From the NCBI GenBank assembly GCA_037577475.1, contig CM075183.1, positions 14,962,971 to 15,026,970 of the forward strand: a DNA stretch of 64,000 nucleotides, in the 5' to 3' direction. How positions within the stretch are numbered: the stretch's first letter is position 1; every line of letters begins with the position of its first letter. The position numbers were made by a program, and so were the translations under genes. The notes under the pieces were generated by a model that worked only from the letters and a program-made list of their open reading frames with translations, searched no databases and had not been told where the DNA came from. This document shows positions 12,412-23,525 of this stretch, piece after piece. The DNA comes from Chaunax sp. Z400. Taxonomy: Eukaryota > Chordata > Actinopteri > Lophiiformes > Chaunacidae.

Positions 12412-13509
12412 GTAAGGCAGATTTTTACCATTTTCCATCACAAATGAAAAACTCTGCTGGTGAAATATAGACGTTGTTCCTTTATTTCCTCACTTTGTAA
12501 GGATGTCAGCATTCTCTCATTTTGTACGTCTCAATAGAAGACACTGTCTACTGTGGGGATCTTCGCCTTGATGTTGGTCGCTGGTGTGTTTGTTGTCTAC
12601 AGTCCCCCTGCACCACTCGGTCTCTTGCGTCCTGTCCCCCTTCCTCACTCTTGTATTTCTGTCTCACTGACTCAAGCCCACAGATAGTTAAGCATTGCAT
12701 CTGTATGGAAGATATAGTAACTAGTATGCCGTGCACACCCATATTTATTTTTATCCCGTCTCCCTGGACCGTAATTAATTAGTGGCTAAACACATTTGTG
12801 TTAGGCACTTTGAAAGGGCTGCTGAGCTTTGTTGATCTCGCATCAGACCATTTGTTTTCATATATGTTGTTTCAGCTCTGTCTTTATATCAATACTAAGG
12901 CAATGGAGTCAAATGTTCATTAAGATAAAAATCGATGTCTGCTGCTTTAGACATAAAAGCTTCAGTTCACAAAGTTAGTGCTGATTTCACAGTGGTTAAT
13001 GTTGTAATGAGATTTTGTCACTAAGCATAAACTTTAAACTAAAGGCTCTGATGTCATAAGGTTAAAGATAATGATGCATTCTTAGAATTATCAAGAGGTA
13101 GCAAAGAATTAATGCTTAACGCTTCTGTTGTCAGACAATATTCATGTCTCCAGACTAACTTTTTAGACTGGTTTCACTGGTGCACCTTACTTTATAATTT
13201 AGATGCACCGGTACATAATTTAGTACATGTAAAGCTTTACCTTTTTTGGCCATTCTCATACACTTTGGTAATTTCCTAACACATTATGCAAATAATTTTC
13301 ACCAGCAATAAAGATGTAGTTCAAGCAAACTGAATCCTCCACTAGCAGAGTGACAGCTGACTCATAGTAGCAGGTTCAACACGGGTTAAAAGCACATTAA
13401 TCTTCATTACACTGCATGGCACATGTGCAAAATATACATAAAATCCCACTATTTACTAACAAAATAATCTACAGGAAGTTTATAATACTCATTTAAAGGC
13501 AAACATCCA

Positions 13510-13800
13510 TCCATTTTCATCCGCTAATCTGGGGTAGGGTTAAAGTGGCGGCAGGCTAAGTAGGGTATTCCAGGCGTCTCTCTCCCAATCAACACTCTCC
13601 AACTCATTCTGGGCGATCCTTAGGTGTTCCCAGAACAGATGAGATGTGTAATCCTTCCAGGGAGTTCTGGGTCTACCCTGGGGTCTCCTCCCAGTTGGAT
13701 GTGCTCTGAAAACCTCCAAAGGGAGGCGCTCAGGAGGCATCTTAATCAGATGCCTGAACCACCTCAACTGACTCCTTTTCGACGCAAAGGAGCAGCAGCT
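13510..13800 (-). mobile_element. LINE ORF2 C-terminal fragment
   Basis: The minus strand encodes MRWFRHLIKMPPERLPLEVF, then TGRRPQGRPRTPWKDY and a W-E-H-L-R-I block. This is the familiar C-terminal tail of a fish LINE (RWFGHLxRMPPxRLP...TGRRPRGRPRTRW). Only the tail is present, 5'-truncated, and antisense to adgrl3. Confidence 0.75.
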
Positions 13801-14166
13801 TGTGCAAATTTATACTTCTTTTAAAATCGCACCTGCTAGGTTTCAGGGATGCCGGTTCGACCAATGAAAATGTTGAGTCCAACTTGGCAGACTTTTGCGC
13901 ACTTGCAACCAAATTGGTCGCAACCTGGAGTCCTGGTGTTGTCACGTAAATGTAGCAGCTTAATGTTTTTAACACATTATTAAAAAACCCTTAAGAAGAA
14001 GTACCAAATCAGATGCATTAAAACGGCAATGTGTCTTTATTAAGGATTTTTACTGAAACTTTCCTCTCATGATTTTTTTTAAAAGCGAAAGTCACCCTAG
14101 ATTGGGGCGTATCATCACTCTTCATATCTGGCTCGAAGCCTAAAAAACATCTATTCCTCTCATAGA

Positions 14167-14184
14167 AACACACACACACACACA
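14167..14184. repeat. short (CA)n
   Basis: Eighteen bases of CA. Confidence 0.9.
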
Positions 14185-15346
14185 TTTTGCATACAGGGTT
14201 CATAAATGGGCAATGCCAGCACCCGTCGAGACCTCACTAGGAGAAGTCATATCACAAGATGAGAGGAAGACATAACCCATCTCCTCTCAGAACCTCTTCA
14301 AAGCCATTGCTCTTCAGACAACACTGCCAAGCAGAACACGACTGTATGAGCTTCCCCTGCCACTCTTTGAAAGGTTCCTCGCTCCCTCTCCATCCACCCC
14401 GCTTCGCTTCCCATCACTCCGTCTCCCCTCCGACTCCCTCTCACACTCCTCCTCTCCTTTCATGCTTCTTCTCCTGCCTCTCAATATAGGAGTAAAATGC
14501 GGAGTCCCTTATCGTATAAACCCATCACATATAAGGCTGTCCAAGGTGGACTGGGGAAGGAAATTATATGTCAATCAAAATTTATATCTGTTAATGCTGG
14601 TCGTCTCGCCCTCCAACGCACCCTCCCTCTAAGTACAAGCAAGGGCAATTTAATGTCAGCGTGTAGCCCTGCTGATGACAGCTTTGGATGTTTAGACGAA
14701 AGTTATTTGAGGTATGGATGAACAAGTCAAAAATGCTCTTCATTGCAGATGGCCTCAAAGCAACTCATGCCTTACACTGTATATCTCTTTTGTAAAAGTA
14801 GTGGATGTATTATGACAATAAATAAGCTAATTATACCCATTATCTGCTGGTTTATTTGTAAAACTGTCACTCCCGAAAGTCCCCCAAAGTTTTCTCAAAC
14901 CAGCTTAATTGACCTCTCATGAAATCACACTGGATGAATTTAGACCTATTTTCTCTCAGGCAGGAGCTGAATTCACGCACATGCAGACATCGTCTGACTT
15001 TTAATGATTAAATAAAGGCGCTGTCTGGGCGAGCTCGGCTTGCCTCGAGTGAAACGACTTCATTTTAGTCACTATAAGATAAAACGATCCAATTAAATTT
15101 TTTAGCTGCATCCAAAAACTTAATCACTTAATAGTTGTGTTTTGCAGGAAGTTGGGGGTTAAAGGCTAGCAAATAGCTGAAAACAGCGACTCTGTGGTGG
15201 GAAAACGGAGGAAGACGAGTGAGAAAATGTGATGGTGTCCCCAGTGATCTTTCAGGAAGACGCACATGTGTCTTTGTTGTTGTTGGCTTGTATCTATTCA
15301 TCCAATACACATTCTCACTAAGTCATTGTGTTTCTTCTCTCTATAG

Positions 15347-15450
15347 GCGTGGCCTCATACATGTGCATGGGTCCAGAGGGATACTGGGACCCCCAGGGAC
15401 CCGACTTTAGCAACTGCACCTCCCCCTGGGTCAACCTCATCAGCCAGAAG
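15347..15450 (+). CDS. adgrl3: adgrl3 exon: second half of HRM domain
   Basis: This 104-nt exon completes the hormone-receptor motif. Joined to the previous G it reads GVASYMCMGPEGYWDPQGP, then FSNCTSPWVNLISQK. It supplies the last two HRM cysteines (YMC and SNC), the conserved Trp of YWDPQG and an N-glycosylation sequon, NCT. The match to latrophilin-3 (YLC..DGIWDPQGPDLSNC as remembered) is close. The acceptor is TCTCTATAG. The donor GTACCA is weaker than its neighbours. The exon ends in phase 0 after CAG AAG. In the protein this is the boundary between the HRM and the start of the GAIN domain, which holds the two subdomains together outside the cell. Confidence 0.95.
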
Positions 15451-18124
15451 GTACCAAACCGCTAGATATAAAGAGAAGGAAATGTGCACATTTATTTGGC
15501 TTTTTGTATTTTTTTCTGATCAGGAATATTTGGCAATGACTTTAAATGTTATTTTGATGTATAATTGTGCTGCTTTTGTATGTTTAATCTCTTCCAAGTA
15601 GCATATGCCATAGCTCACAATGCAAATCAAAGGCCCACATATTGCTTGTAGTGAGAGGGCTTTTAGTTTTTGAGCGTTATCTCTTTGTTCTTTGTCTCTT
15701 AACTGCTCAGTTGAAGTGATGGATTAGCTGGAAGTTTTCCTCAACAGACAGCTTATGCATGTTAGGTGTGGGTGGCTGGATTTGGGCCGGAGTGAAAACC
15801 AATACCACAGCACCATACGCTAATGCACTGCTATTCTAAACCACTCTCTGTTCTACGACATGATACAGCTGGATTCCATACCTCTTATGTATAAATGGCT
15901 TGCTTCTCCTCCTCCTCTGCGGCCAGGTTATTATGCAAAGCCCCACATAAAGCTTCCTATGTTTAAATCTGTAATACAATACCAAAAAAAAAAAAAAAGG
16001 TGACAGTTACTGCAAGTGAGAATCAAGAATCCAGGTTATAAATTGCAGGCAATGTTGAAAATGTTCCCCTTCAAGCTCATAGGACCATGAGGCGTGCGTG
16101 TTATAACACTTACGATGTGCTCAACGGCACAAAATTCGGCCCATTAAACAAACTGCAGTTTGCAGATATGGATGGAGAATGGCTGTTGGGGAACAAAATA
16201 GAAGGCAGAGAAATTATGAGGTGCATTTCTCGACAGCGCCATTCGAGCAGTGCAATAAAGCTGCACTACAGGCTGCTGTTTGATGAAATTAATTAAAAGC
16301 AAAGTTATATTTCCGAGCTTGCAATAGAGGCTGCTATGCTTTCGCCCTGTTATTGCGTGGACAGCAACAAAATGACTCCAATAAAATATCGCCTGTCAAG
16401 ATCTACTCGACAATCAAGTAATGTGTGTATTTTTAACAAATGTGTTATTAACAAGAACAACATAGCACTTCAGCTTTGCACCACGCCATGGAGACAGGGA
16501 AAACCATAATGAAGATGAACTTGTCATAGACCTAGAATGTCAATTCATTACTTCAGATGTGGAGACATTGTCCTGCATGTAGCACCGCTCATTACCAGAT
16601 GGCTAGGTTTACAAGATGAGAAATGAATAGAGTGAATAAAAATAGAAATAACTGAAACCAGATAGGCAGAATGAAAGGAGAAAAAAACCTGAGCTATTTA
16701 TTCTGCAAATCCTGGCTTCCTCATTAAGAGACAAAGGCAGGGAGGGAAAAGAGGAAAACAAATCCCGAAGACATATCTCCCAGCATGCACCTCTGTAACG
16801 ACCAATTTGAGCAGCATAATTGGCTTGACGAACAAACTCACAGATGATGATAGGAGGTGATGCCAGGGTAGATCAGGATTGGTGGTTATGAGCCTCATAT
16901 CACTTGGTCTATTAGTTAAAAACTTGGCAGTAACTGAGCTGTGAACCACATCCAAAAGGGTGTTGTGTATTTAGTCACGTTGACTGCCAGACAAGTCATT
17001 TCCTTATTGTAAGCAAGATAAACTGTTGCATATTTTACTGTCATAATAGATATGTATGCAAAATCGAGTGTAGCAGTGTGTTGAAAAGCACTAATCGGTG
17101 AGGATCAGGCCCATTTATGGAAACCGCTTGCAAGTCAAGACACAAAAGTTGGGATGTACTCTGTGATTTGGTTTGTGGCGAGTCTCATTAACCAATAAAC
17201 AGATTTCTCACTACCTCACAAATAAGATATTAGGAAATTTCCCCCGTGAAAGAAGTAGCAAGGGGCATTTTCTTTACGATTTTAATTAAAACTAAGTTAT
17301 ATAATTGTCCAAAGTCCCTATGATGCAACCTTGAGTTACTGTAAAGGCCCATTTATGCTTCTTCTACGTACTTAAATGGAGACGTCCGTCTGTATACAGT
17401 GTATCCATTGATCTGTGCATACAATCGCTGTGGTCTCAAAGGTTTCAACGACAACAAATATGGCGACGGCCGTAGTAGGTTGTGCACCAAGTGAACACAA
17501 AGCTCAAAAGCGGAGGTAACAATGTACTCGCCGGTGGATTGCATGTCCTATTCGAAGTCTTTTAAAAATAAAAAACGAAAGGGAAATAGTCACAAATAAT
17601 TACTATTTCTTTTTCAACAATACCCAAGGCACAAATCATGTAAGCTTTCAGAAATAGCAAAAACACAAATATCCAACAGGGCCTGTCCTCTGTGTACAAC
17701 ATATACACACCGCTTTCTCCATGCTGGAATAGTTTCATAAAGGTGTAAGGCTACCAGGGGAAATTCCCTCAATAGTTGATTTCATAATTGCTTCAGGATA
17801 CAATACTTCCTCCATTGTATATTCAGCTGAGTATCTAGCCACATTAATTGCTTGCAATATAGCAGTGTGTTGGGGATAATGTAAAGGCTAAATGGTATTC
17901 ATTTTAAGGGCCGGCACATTTTGTATATTGCAATTTTTCATGTTTTCCCATGTTTACCAGTGTGCAGCTTTGGGATAGTAAGTTCACCACATTAAAGGAA
18001 AGTATAAGGAGGGTATGATATAAGGATATGAGGCTTGTTTAGGTCAGAGATTTATGTTATAGTCACAACAGACGATTTCCTTTTGTGAATTCACCATTAG
18101 TTCATGTTTTGTCCTTTTTTAAAG
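15451..18124. other. intron, 2.7 kb
   Basis: A probable dispersed repeat lies at 17.35-17.56 kb. The stretch 16080-16420 is repeat-free and stop-poor, and may be conserved noncoding sequence. The rest shows nothing recognisable. Confidence 0.88.
17346..17565. repeat. possible dispersed DNA-transposon relic
   Basis: It opens with GGCCCATTTATGCTTCTTCT, a start seen in many fish nonautonomous DNA transposons, and includes an ATGGCGACGGCCGTAGTAGG-like, CpG-bearing stretch unlike the flanks. The opposite end was not found. Confidence 0.35.
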
Positions 18125-18310
18125 CTAAAAGCTGGAGAGACCGCTGCAGTAATTGCCAGAGAGTTGGCGGAGCAAACTAAGCGTAATCTTCAGGCAGGGG
18201 ACATCACCTATACAGTGAAGGCAATGGTCCAGCTGGTGGATCTCCTAGACGTGCAGCTGAGGAACCTCACGCCAGGCGGCAAAGACAGCGCAGCACGGAG
18301 CCTCAATAAG
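18125..18310 (+). CDS. adgrl3: adgrl3 exon: GAIN subdomain A, N-terminal helices
   Basis: This 62-codon exon starts LKAGETAAVIARELAEQTKR and ends DSAARSLNK. It is phase 0 on both sides. It encodes the first helices of GAIN subdomain A, the autoproteolysis-inducing fold found only in adhesion GPCRs and polycystins. RNLTPG contains an N-glycosylation sequon. Acceptor TTTTTTAAAG and donor GTAGTG are acceptable but not optimal. The stretch from LLDVQLRNL to SLNK is nearly identical to mammalian ADGRL3 as recalled and differs from ADGRL1 and ADGRL2, so this exon is one of the best paralogue markers in the window. Confidence 0.95.
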
Positions 18311-20188
18311 GTAGTGAAAGAAACCGTTGAATAAGAAATGTCCAAACTGCCTTTTCTTCACCTATCCTTTTCAGTGAAAGAGGAGATTGACTGGCTAACA
18401 ATCTGAATAAACATGACCTGTGCCCCCCCGGTTGTCTAGCTTGTTCAGATCAACCTTTGCAATGGAGCAAGTCAAGATGAGGAAACTCTAAGGTGAACCA
18501 TTTTACACAATAGGGCCAATTTGTGAGTCAACATTTTCATTCTGACTCCTAAACCTGTCTGAATTTCCAAAATGGAGACCTGACTCCCACAAGACTTCAA
18601 TCCAGGCAAACCGTAACAGTAGGTGTTCTTTTAATGATCTGCTATTTGGCCCAGTGCTGTCAGATAAAATGATATCCACAATTTCCCTGTGGTCCAGTGC
18701 ATACTAAAATACACCCTCAGTTTCAGACTATAGCTCCAGAACATCTCTTATTCTGGAATCATGTGTTAAGCAATACATTTTACTGTGATTTACTTGTTAT
18801 CCGTATGTCGTTCTTGTGGAAAACACTTTATTTGCACCTCTTGATTTGTACTAATTGGACAGGGTTGGAGTTGGATTTACGCTGCGTGTGTTTTTCACTT
18901 ATGCTGAACCTGAAAATATTGCATTTATTCCTCGATTCACAGCACAGTAAGGGGCACTCTGGGCAAAGCAAGCTAAAATGATTCTTCCTGTCTGCCAAGC
19001 AGTCAACAGAAAAGCAAACATCAGTGAAATTCAAAATGTCAGACGTTAATTTGCTGGAGCCGCTTCAGTTGTGGAGGAACATGAACACCTGTTCTCAGAT
19101 AGCGTTTTCGGGGATGGTTTTTATTTCATTGCCGCAACAGACACAGATGTCCCCATTCAGATTTTAGTGCCAGTTTTCTCCAATGGAGAGGGGAGGCAGT
19201 AAAGATGGCCAAAAGGCCTCAGAAGGGAGCTTGATGAGTAAATTCACATTGAGGAGCAACTAGACTTTATAATACCTCTTGAAAAAAGAAAAAAAAAGCT
19301 TCCTCATAAAACACAGCATTCAGGGTAGATGCTACTGCTGCCATTGTAGTCATAAGTTTCTCTTGTAAAAATGAAGAAATGGAGCAAAGAAAAAAATCAG
19401 CTAGGTGGAGGGAAATAAAAAAAGAGCTTTTAAAAGCAGTATAATTAATTCAAGAGGTCAGGGGCTTATATATGATTTGTAATCCTCTGTACCCTGATAT
19501 ATACACTCTGTTATTTTAGTGTGCAGCATCTAAAGAGAAAAATAGCCCTACGTCTTTCTCATGGGGTTGACATCCTTTGCTAATGAGAGCTATCGCCAAG
19601 GAAACATATAGGAGCCCAAAGAACTCCTCCTCCTCTACTCCTCTCTGGTCTTACACTGGCTCCCGTTTACCTCCTGTGTTCAATCATTACGACACAATCC
19701 GCAAAAAGCTTAGCGAATTAGAGATTTTCTTTTTGATAGCAAAGCACAATGCTCTCTGTCAGTAGACAATGAAAGGATTGGGTTGGCAAACGGTGAGATC
19801 AGTGTTGTTTTCATGATCAAAGAGTCGCTTGTTAACGGTACTGAGAGGACTGCTTCCAAAAGAGTGGGGTGTGATGTAGAGCAGGAGGCACCTTTATGGG
19901 GGAAATGGTGGTCTTTGGAGCTAATCTGCATGGGATTTAGCACGGTACCAGAACGTACTGTAGCTGCTAAGCCAGTCAATAACTCTGTTGGCTGCCCTCC
20001 TTGTATCTGAACTCATTTACAAATATGCACTCTCCAATGGTGGAAAAGGTTCAAAGGATTACTAACTGGGTTCTCATATGATATATTGCTTTTTTTCCCC
20101 CCCAGATCTGTACTTTAAGCAGAAATGTCTTTGGAATTGTTTGACATGTTGACTTCTTGCTAACTTTTGCATTTTATTCCGGTTGCAG
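18311..20188. other. intron, 1.9 kb
   Basis: AT-rich unique sequence with short A runs; no gene or repeat recognised. Confidence 0.9.
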
Positions 20189-20227
20189 CTACAGAAAAGA
20201 GAGCGCTCTTGCCGGTTTTATGTTCAG
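20189..20227 (+). CDS. adgrl3: adgrl3 microexon, 13 codons (GAIN)
   Basis: This 39-nt exon encodes LQKRERSCRFYVQ in phase 0. It is bounded by GGTTGCAG and GTATTT. The mammalian proteins have the equivalent LQKRERSCRAYVQ or KLQKREKTCRAYL at this place, so it is a constitutive family exon rather than a chance match. It joins the exon ending SLNK to the one starting AMVETV. The conserved Cys lies in GAIN subdomain A. It is too short to be found by length-based gene calling and precedes a 9.9-kb intron. Confidence 0.93.
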
Positions 20228-20380
20228 GTATTTAGACCAGACTTCCCTCATACACCTCCTCACCATCCCTTCCTCGTGGCAACTTTTCCGTCATATTCAC
20301 CTTTAGCACATCATTTGTTCAGTAATGTGTTATAAGTTGGACCTTTTGAAGAGTAAAGAAGCAGCAAAGCACATGAAAAT

Positions 20381-20650
20381 CAGGGTCCGTTTACACGATG
20401 ACCGTTCACCCGAAAATTGAAAGCTTGTTGCAATTTGGTCTTCCGTTGTACAAAAACGATTTTTTTCGAGGAGTTAAAAGGCAAACTTTTGAAAACGGGC
20501 TTGGCATACAGACTACAGTGTTTTCAGTCGTGTTTGCTGATCCGTGGGTACGGTACATCGGATACGATGCCATGTGAACGCAGAAAGTTTTGAAAACGCA
20601 AAAAAAAAAGTCTCAATGTTCAGCAAAAACGGCGTGTAAATGGGGCCTCA
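20381..20650. mobile_element. MITE-like element with GTTTACAC / GTGTAAA ends
   Basis: The left end reads CAGGGTCCGTTTACACGATG and the right end GGCGTGTAAATGGGGCCTCA, which are imperfect reverse complements. The interior has AAAACG-type CpG motifs (GAAAACGCA, AAAAACGG) typical of this hAT-like fish MITE. No clear target duplication was seen. It sits about 155 bp downstream of the 13-codon microexon. Confidence 0.6.
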
Positions 20651-21809
20651 AAGTCAGTATATCATCATGTGCTGTATTTCTGCTAATGCTTATGTTGGAT
20701 AAAAGGGTCCAGATGTCATTACTCTATCCAACTAAATACCATCAGTATCTCAAACATAAATGCATGAGTCATATGTCATCATTTCCCCCTGCATGAATAT
20801 ATATGCCATGATATTTTTCTATATTTTTCTACTCTAATACATTTGGCCTGAGCATGAGGCTGAGAATGTTATCAAATGCCGTCTACATCCATTGTGGATT
20901 TCTCAGGTTTCTCCGTCATTTGAGATAGTCCACTAAAACTCTCACATCAGCACTGCTTTCCAGTGAAATAAGCCACATAAGTGGATATCATCAGTCCAAA
21001 ATTGAGCTCTCAGCCATGTGATGCACTCCAGCATTCTCAGCAAATGCTTAAGAGCCAAAAGGAGTGACCTCATTATCAAGCAAGTCAACTTCCAACTACT
21101 ACATCAGCCAAAGCTGTGGCATGTTATGATTCTCCCTGATGCATAATACAAATGTGTCCTAATTTAGGGAGGGTCTCTATCTTTTCACCCAGCTTTTTCT
21201 CGGGCCACTGAGTGATTTTATTATCCCTGGGGTGAGGTTTTAGCTGCCATCAGAATTATTTCTGTCTCGACAAGAGAACTGGAAGAATAAGTTGACATCC
21301 TTGTCTTCCATACAGATGGCTCCAATAAAGCTGCACATTAGAGCCAGATGTTGTCTTATATCTGTGCTCTGCAGCGCTCATGTTAACCAACATGCATTTG
21401 CCTCAATTCCTCTGAGGTATGTCAGGAGGCACTTAGCCATGCATAGTCATGTGATTGTTCAAATAACGTCCAAGTGGAATGTGTGATTGTATACGGTTTT
21501 GCTTCCTCAAATGTGCAGATGAGTTTGTGAGTCTGAGAGGCTCTAAAGATCACGCTGGTGGTATTCTTTTTTTTTTTCTAATTAATGATAAATGCCAATT
21601 TAAAACAGCAATGGACCAGCACTTGTCTTTTTTTTTTTTGTATAGCCAAACTGCAATAGCTCCTACTGTGTGCCATGGATCTATACTATGGACCAAGTGA
21701 ATGAAAAACATTTCAATCAGTAGAGGCAAATGGATAAAGTATAGATAATTGTTTAATGGAGCAGAAGAAATGTGATAATTAGTCTGTCAGAAAGGCTTTG
21801 GCACTCAAG

Positions 21810-22030
21810 CCCCATTTCCACTGCATAGTAACAGCTCTACTCGACTCAACTCGACTCGACTCGGCTTGGTGTCGGGTACTTTACTGCCGTTCGTTTTCCA
21901 TTACGGAATAGTACCTCCTCAGGGCAGATGGACGACGTGCGAAACTGCTGTGGCGTAGTCTTCAACATGACACACACCTTTCGTCCACCTCTAGTGATGA
22001 CAGGATGGTATGAGGATGAACTATTGCTTA
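21810..22030. mobile_element. nonautonomous DNA transposon with (CTCGA)n core
   Basis: CCATTTCCACTGCATAGTAA followed by tandem ACTCGACTC units, GGTACTTTAC and TTTTCCATTACGGAATAGTA is a recognisable fish repeat. It directly abuts a TAGTCTGTCAGAAAGGCTTT fragment of the 23.2-kb repeat, suggesting insertion into or next to an older copy. Confidence 0.55.
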
Positions 22031-23162
22031 AGTGTGCAAAGGGATATTCCTCCTGACCGAACTTTAGCTCCATCTTCATATTAATAAGCTGTACATCTGC
22101 ACAGGCAGATGTGTTACTTTATTACTACAACCATGGGCATTGTACTTTTTCTGCACCATTCCTTTTATAAATATTCACAAGCATGCCAAATATGCAGTTA
22201 TTAATCAGTGGCTGAAAATACTCCCCAACAGATGCACTGTTTACTCCTGTTTCAGCAGCTTTTTTCTGTAAACCACAAATTTTTATGGAAATACTTGGCC
22301 TTTTTAAACAATTTTAAACTCTCTATTTGTGGCCCATTTTTAAAAGTCTCAGCAGGAATAAGTGTGGTTGGACATTTTTAAAAGTATTGAGAGGCCTATA
22401 TACAGTTTTATTGATTTTGGTAATGTGATTATTGACAACAGGCTGCAGTTGTTTTGTCAAAGAAATAATTCAAACAAGACTAACTGTTGAAATGAAATAA
22501 ATAGAGCACGGATGCAGGGCTACACATCTGCTGCAATATGCTCACAACAGAGCACATCCATTACAATCAACTGAAGCTGCTACAATGAAACACATCTGCA
22601 TCACACCACTCTGTTTTTATGCAGCTTTTCTTTCTCTTGATGCACAGCTACAGTATGTGGCTCTCCAACAGGGCAACCTATTGTGGGAAGAAAAAAAAGG
22701 AGACATAAGAAAAAAGAAAAACCTCATTGTACTGAAGGCAGTGTGATGCAGCAGAGCAAACTTCTAACTTTGCACTTAGAAATTAATCAATCAAATCAAC
22801 AATCTAGATAATAAATTAAGTAATAGTTTGTAGAACCCACACTTCCAAACCCTGCATAAACAAGCTGCATTATGGCTTTTCAATGAAGCTGACCATGTGG
22901 AAAAATATAGCAAATGTAACCAGGAGGAGGGATGAAAATTGGTTATATTTGAGAGGTCATTTTCAAAGTATCCTACTTTAAATCAGAAAACACAGCTGCC
23001 ATGCAACTGCATGCTATGAAGTCTGTGTAGCAGGCCTAAATGACACATCGCATCTGTGCCCTGGGTTTCATCTCTGCCCTCTATTTCCATGGTAAGAGTC
23101 AACAGACATGCTAACAGCGCTGTGAGGCTGCACACAGGCACAGTAGTACCTTGATCTAAATG

Positions 23163-23525
23163 TTAACATGCACATGTGATGATTAGTCTGTAAGAAAGTC
23201 TTTGGCAATTTAACTCTTCTGTGAGATTATAACCGAAGGGCATCTGCCCTGAGCAGCAGCAAGATAAATCCCCCATCAGAGTCCAGACTCTGGTGGTGGT
23301 GGTGGTGACTGATGACTCTGCTGAGGCTGATGAAATAATGAAGTTGGTGTATCTGGGAAGACTAGGTGCTAATGGAGAGGTGGAGCTGAATGTTAACATG
23401 CACATTTTAAGCTACCAAAGCTAATAAGCTTATGTTCAGTAGGTGAAATGTTTATGTTCACCATCTTAGTTTGACAAGTTAGTGTTAGTATGCTAACACT
23501 CGCTAATTAACACTAGCACAGGTGC
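23163..23525. repeat. dispersed repeat, second copy, with GTTAGCATGCTAAC-like tail
   Basis: This is the reverse-orientation partner of 5400-5710, beginning GATTAGTCTGTAAGAAAGTC. Beyond 23440 it continues into TTCACCATCTTAGTTTGACA and TTAGTATGCTAACA, a common fish repeat tail. Confidence 0.6.

Larger units (their letters stand above)
12412..15346. other. intron, 2.9 kb
   Basis: It contains a minus-strand LINE fragment near 13.5-13.8 kb and a short CA repeat at 14.17 kb. Nothing else is recognised. Confidence 0.9.

Noticed and set aside
12083..12431. Minus-strand open frames opposite the Thr-rich exon
   Set aside because: They are a by-product of the repetitive ACC/ACA codons on the + strand (poly-Val and Gly/His-rich translations).
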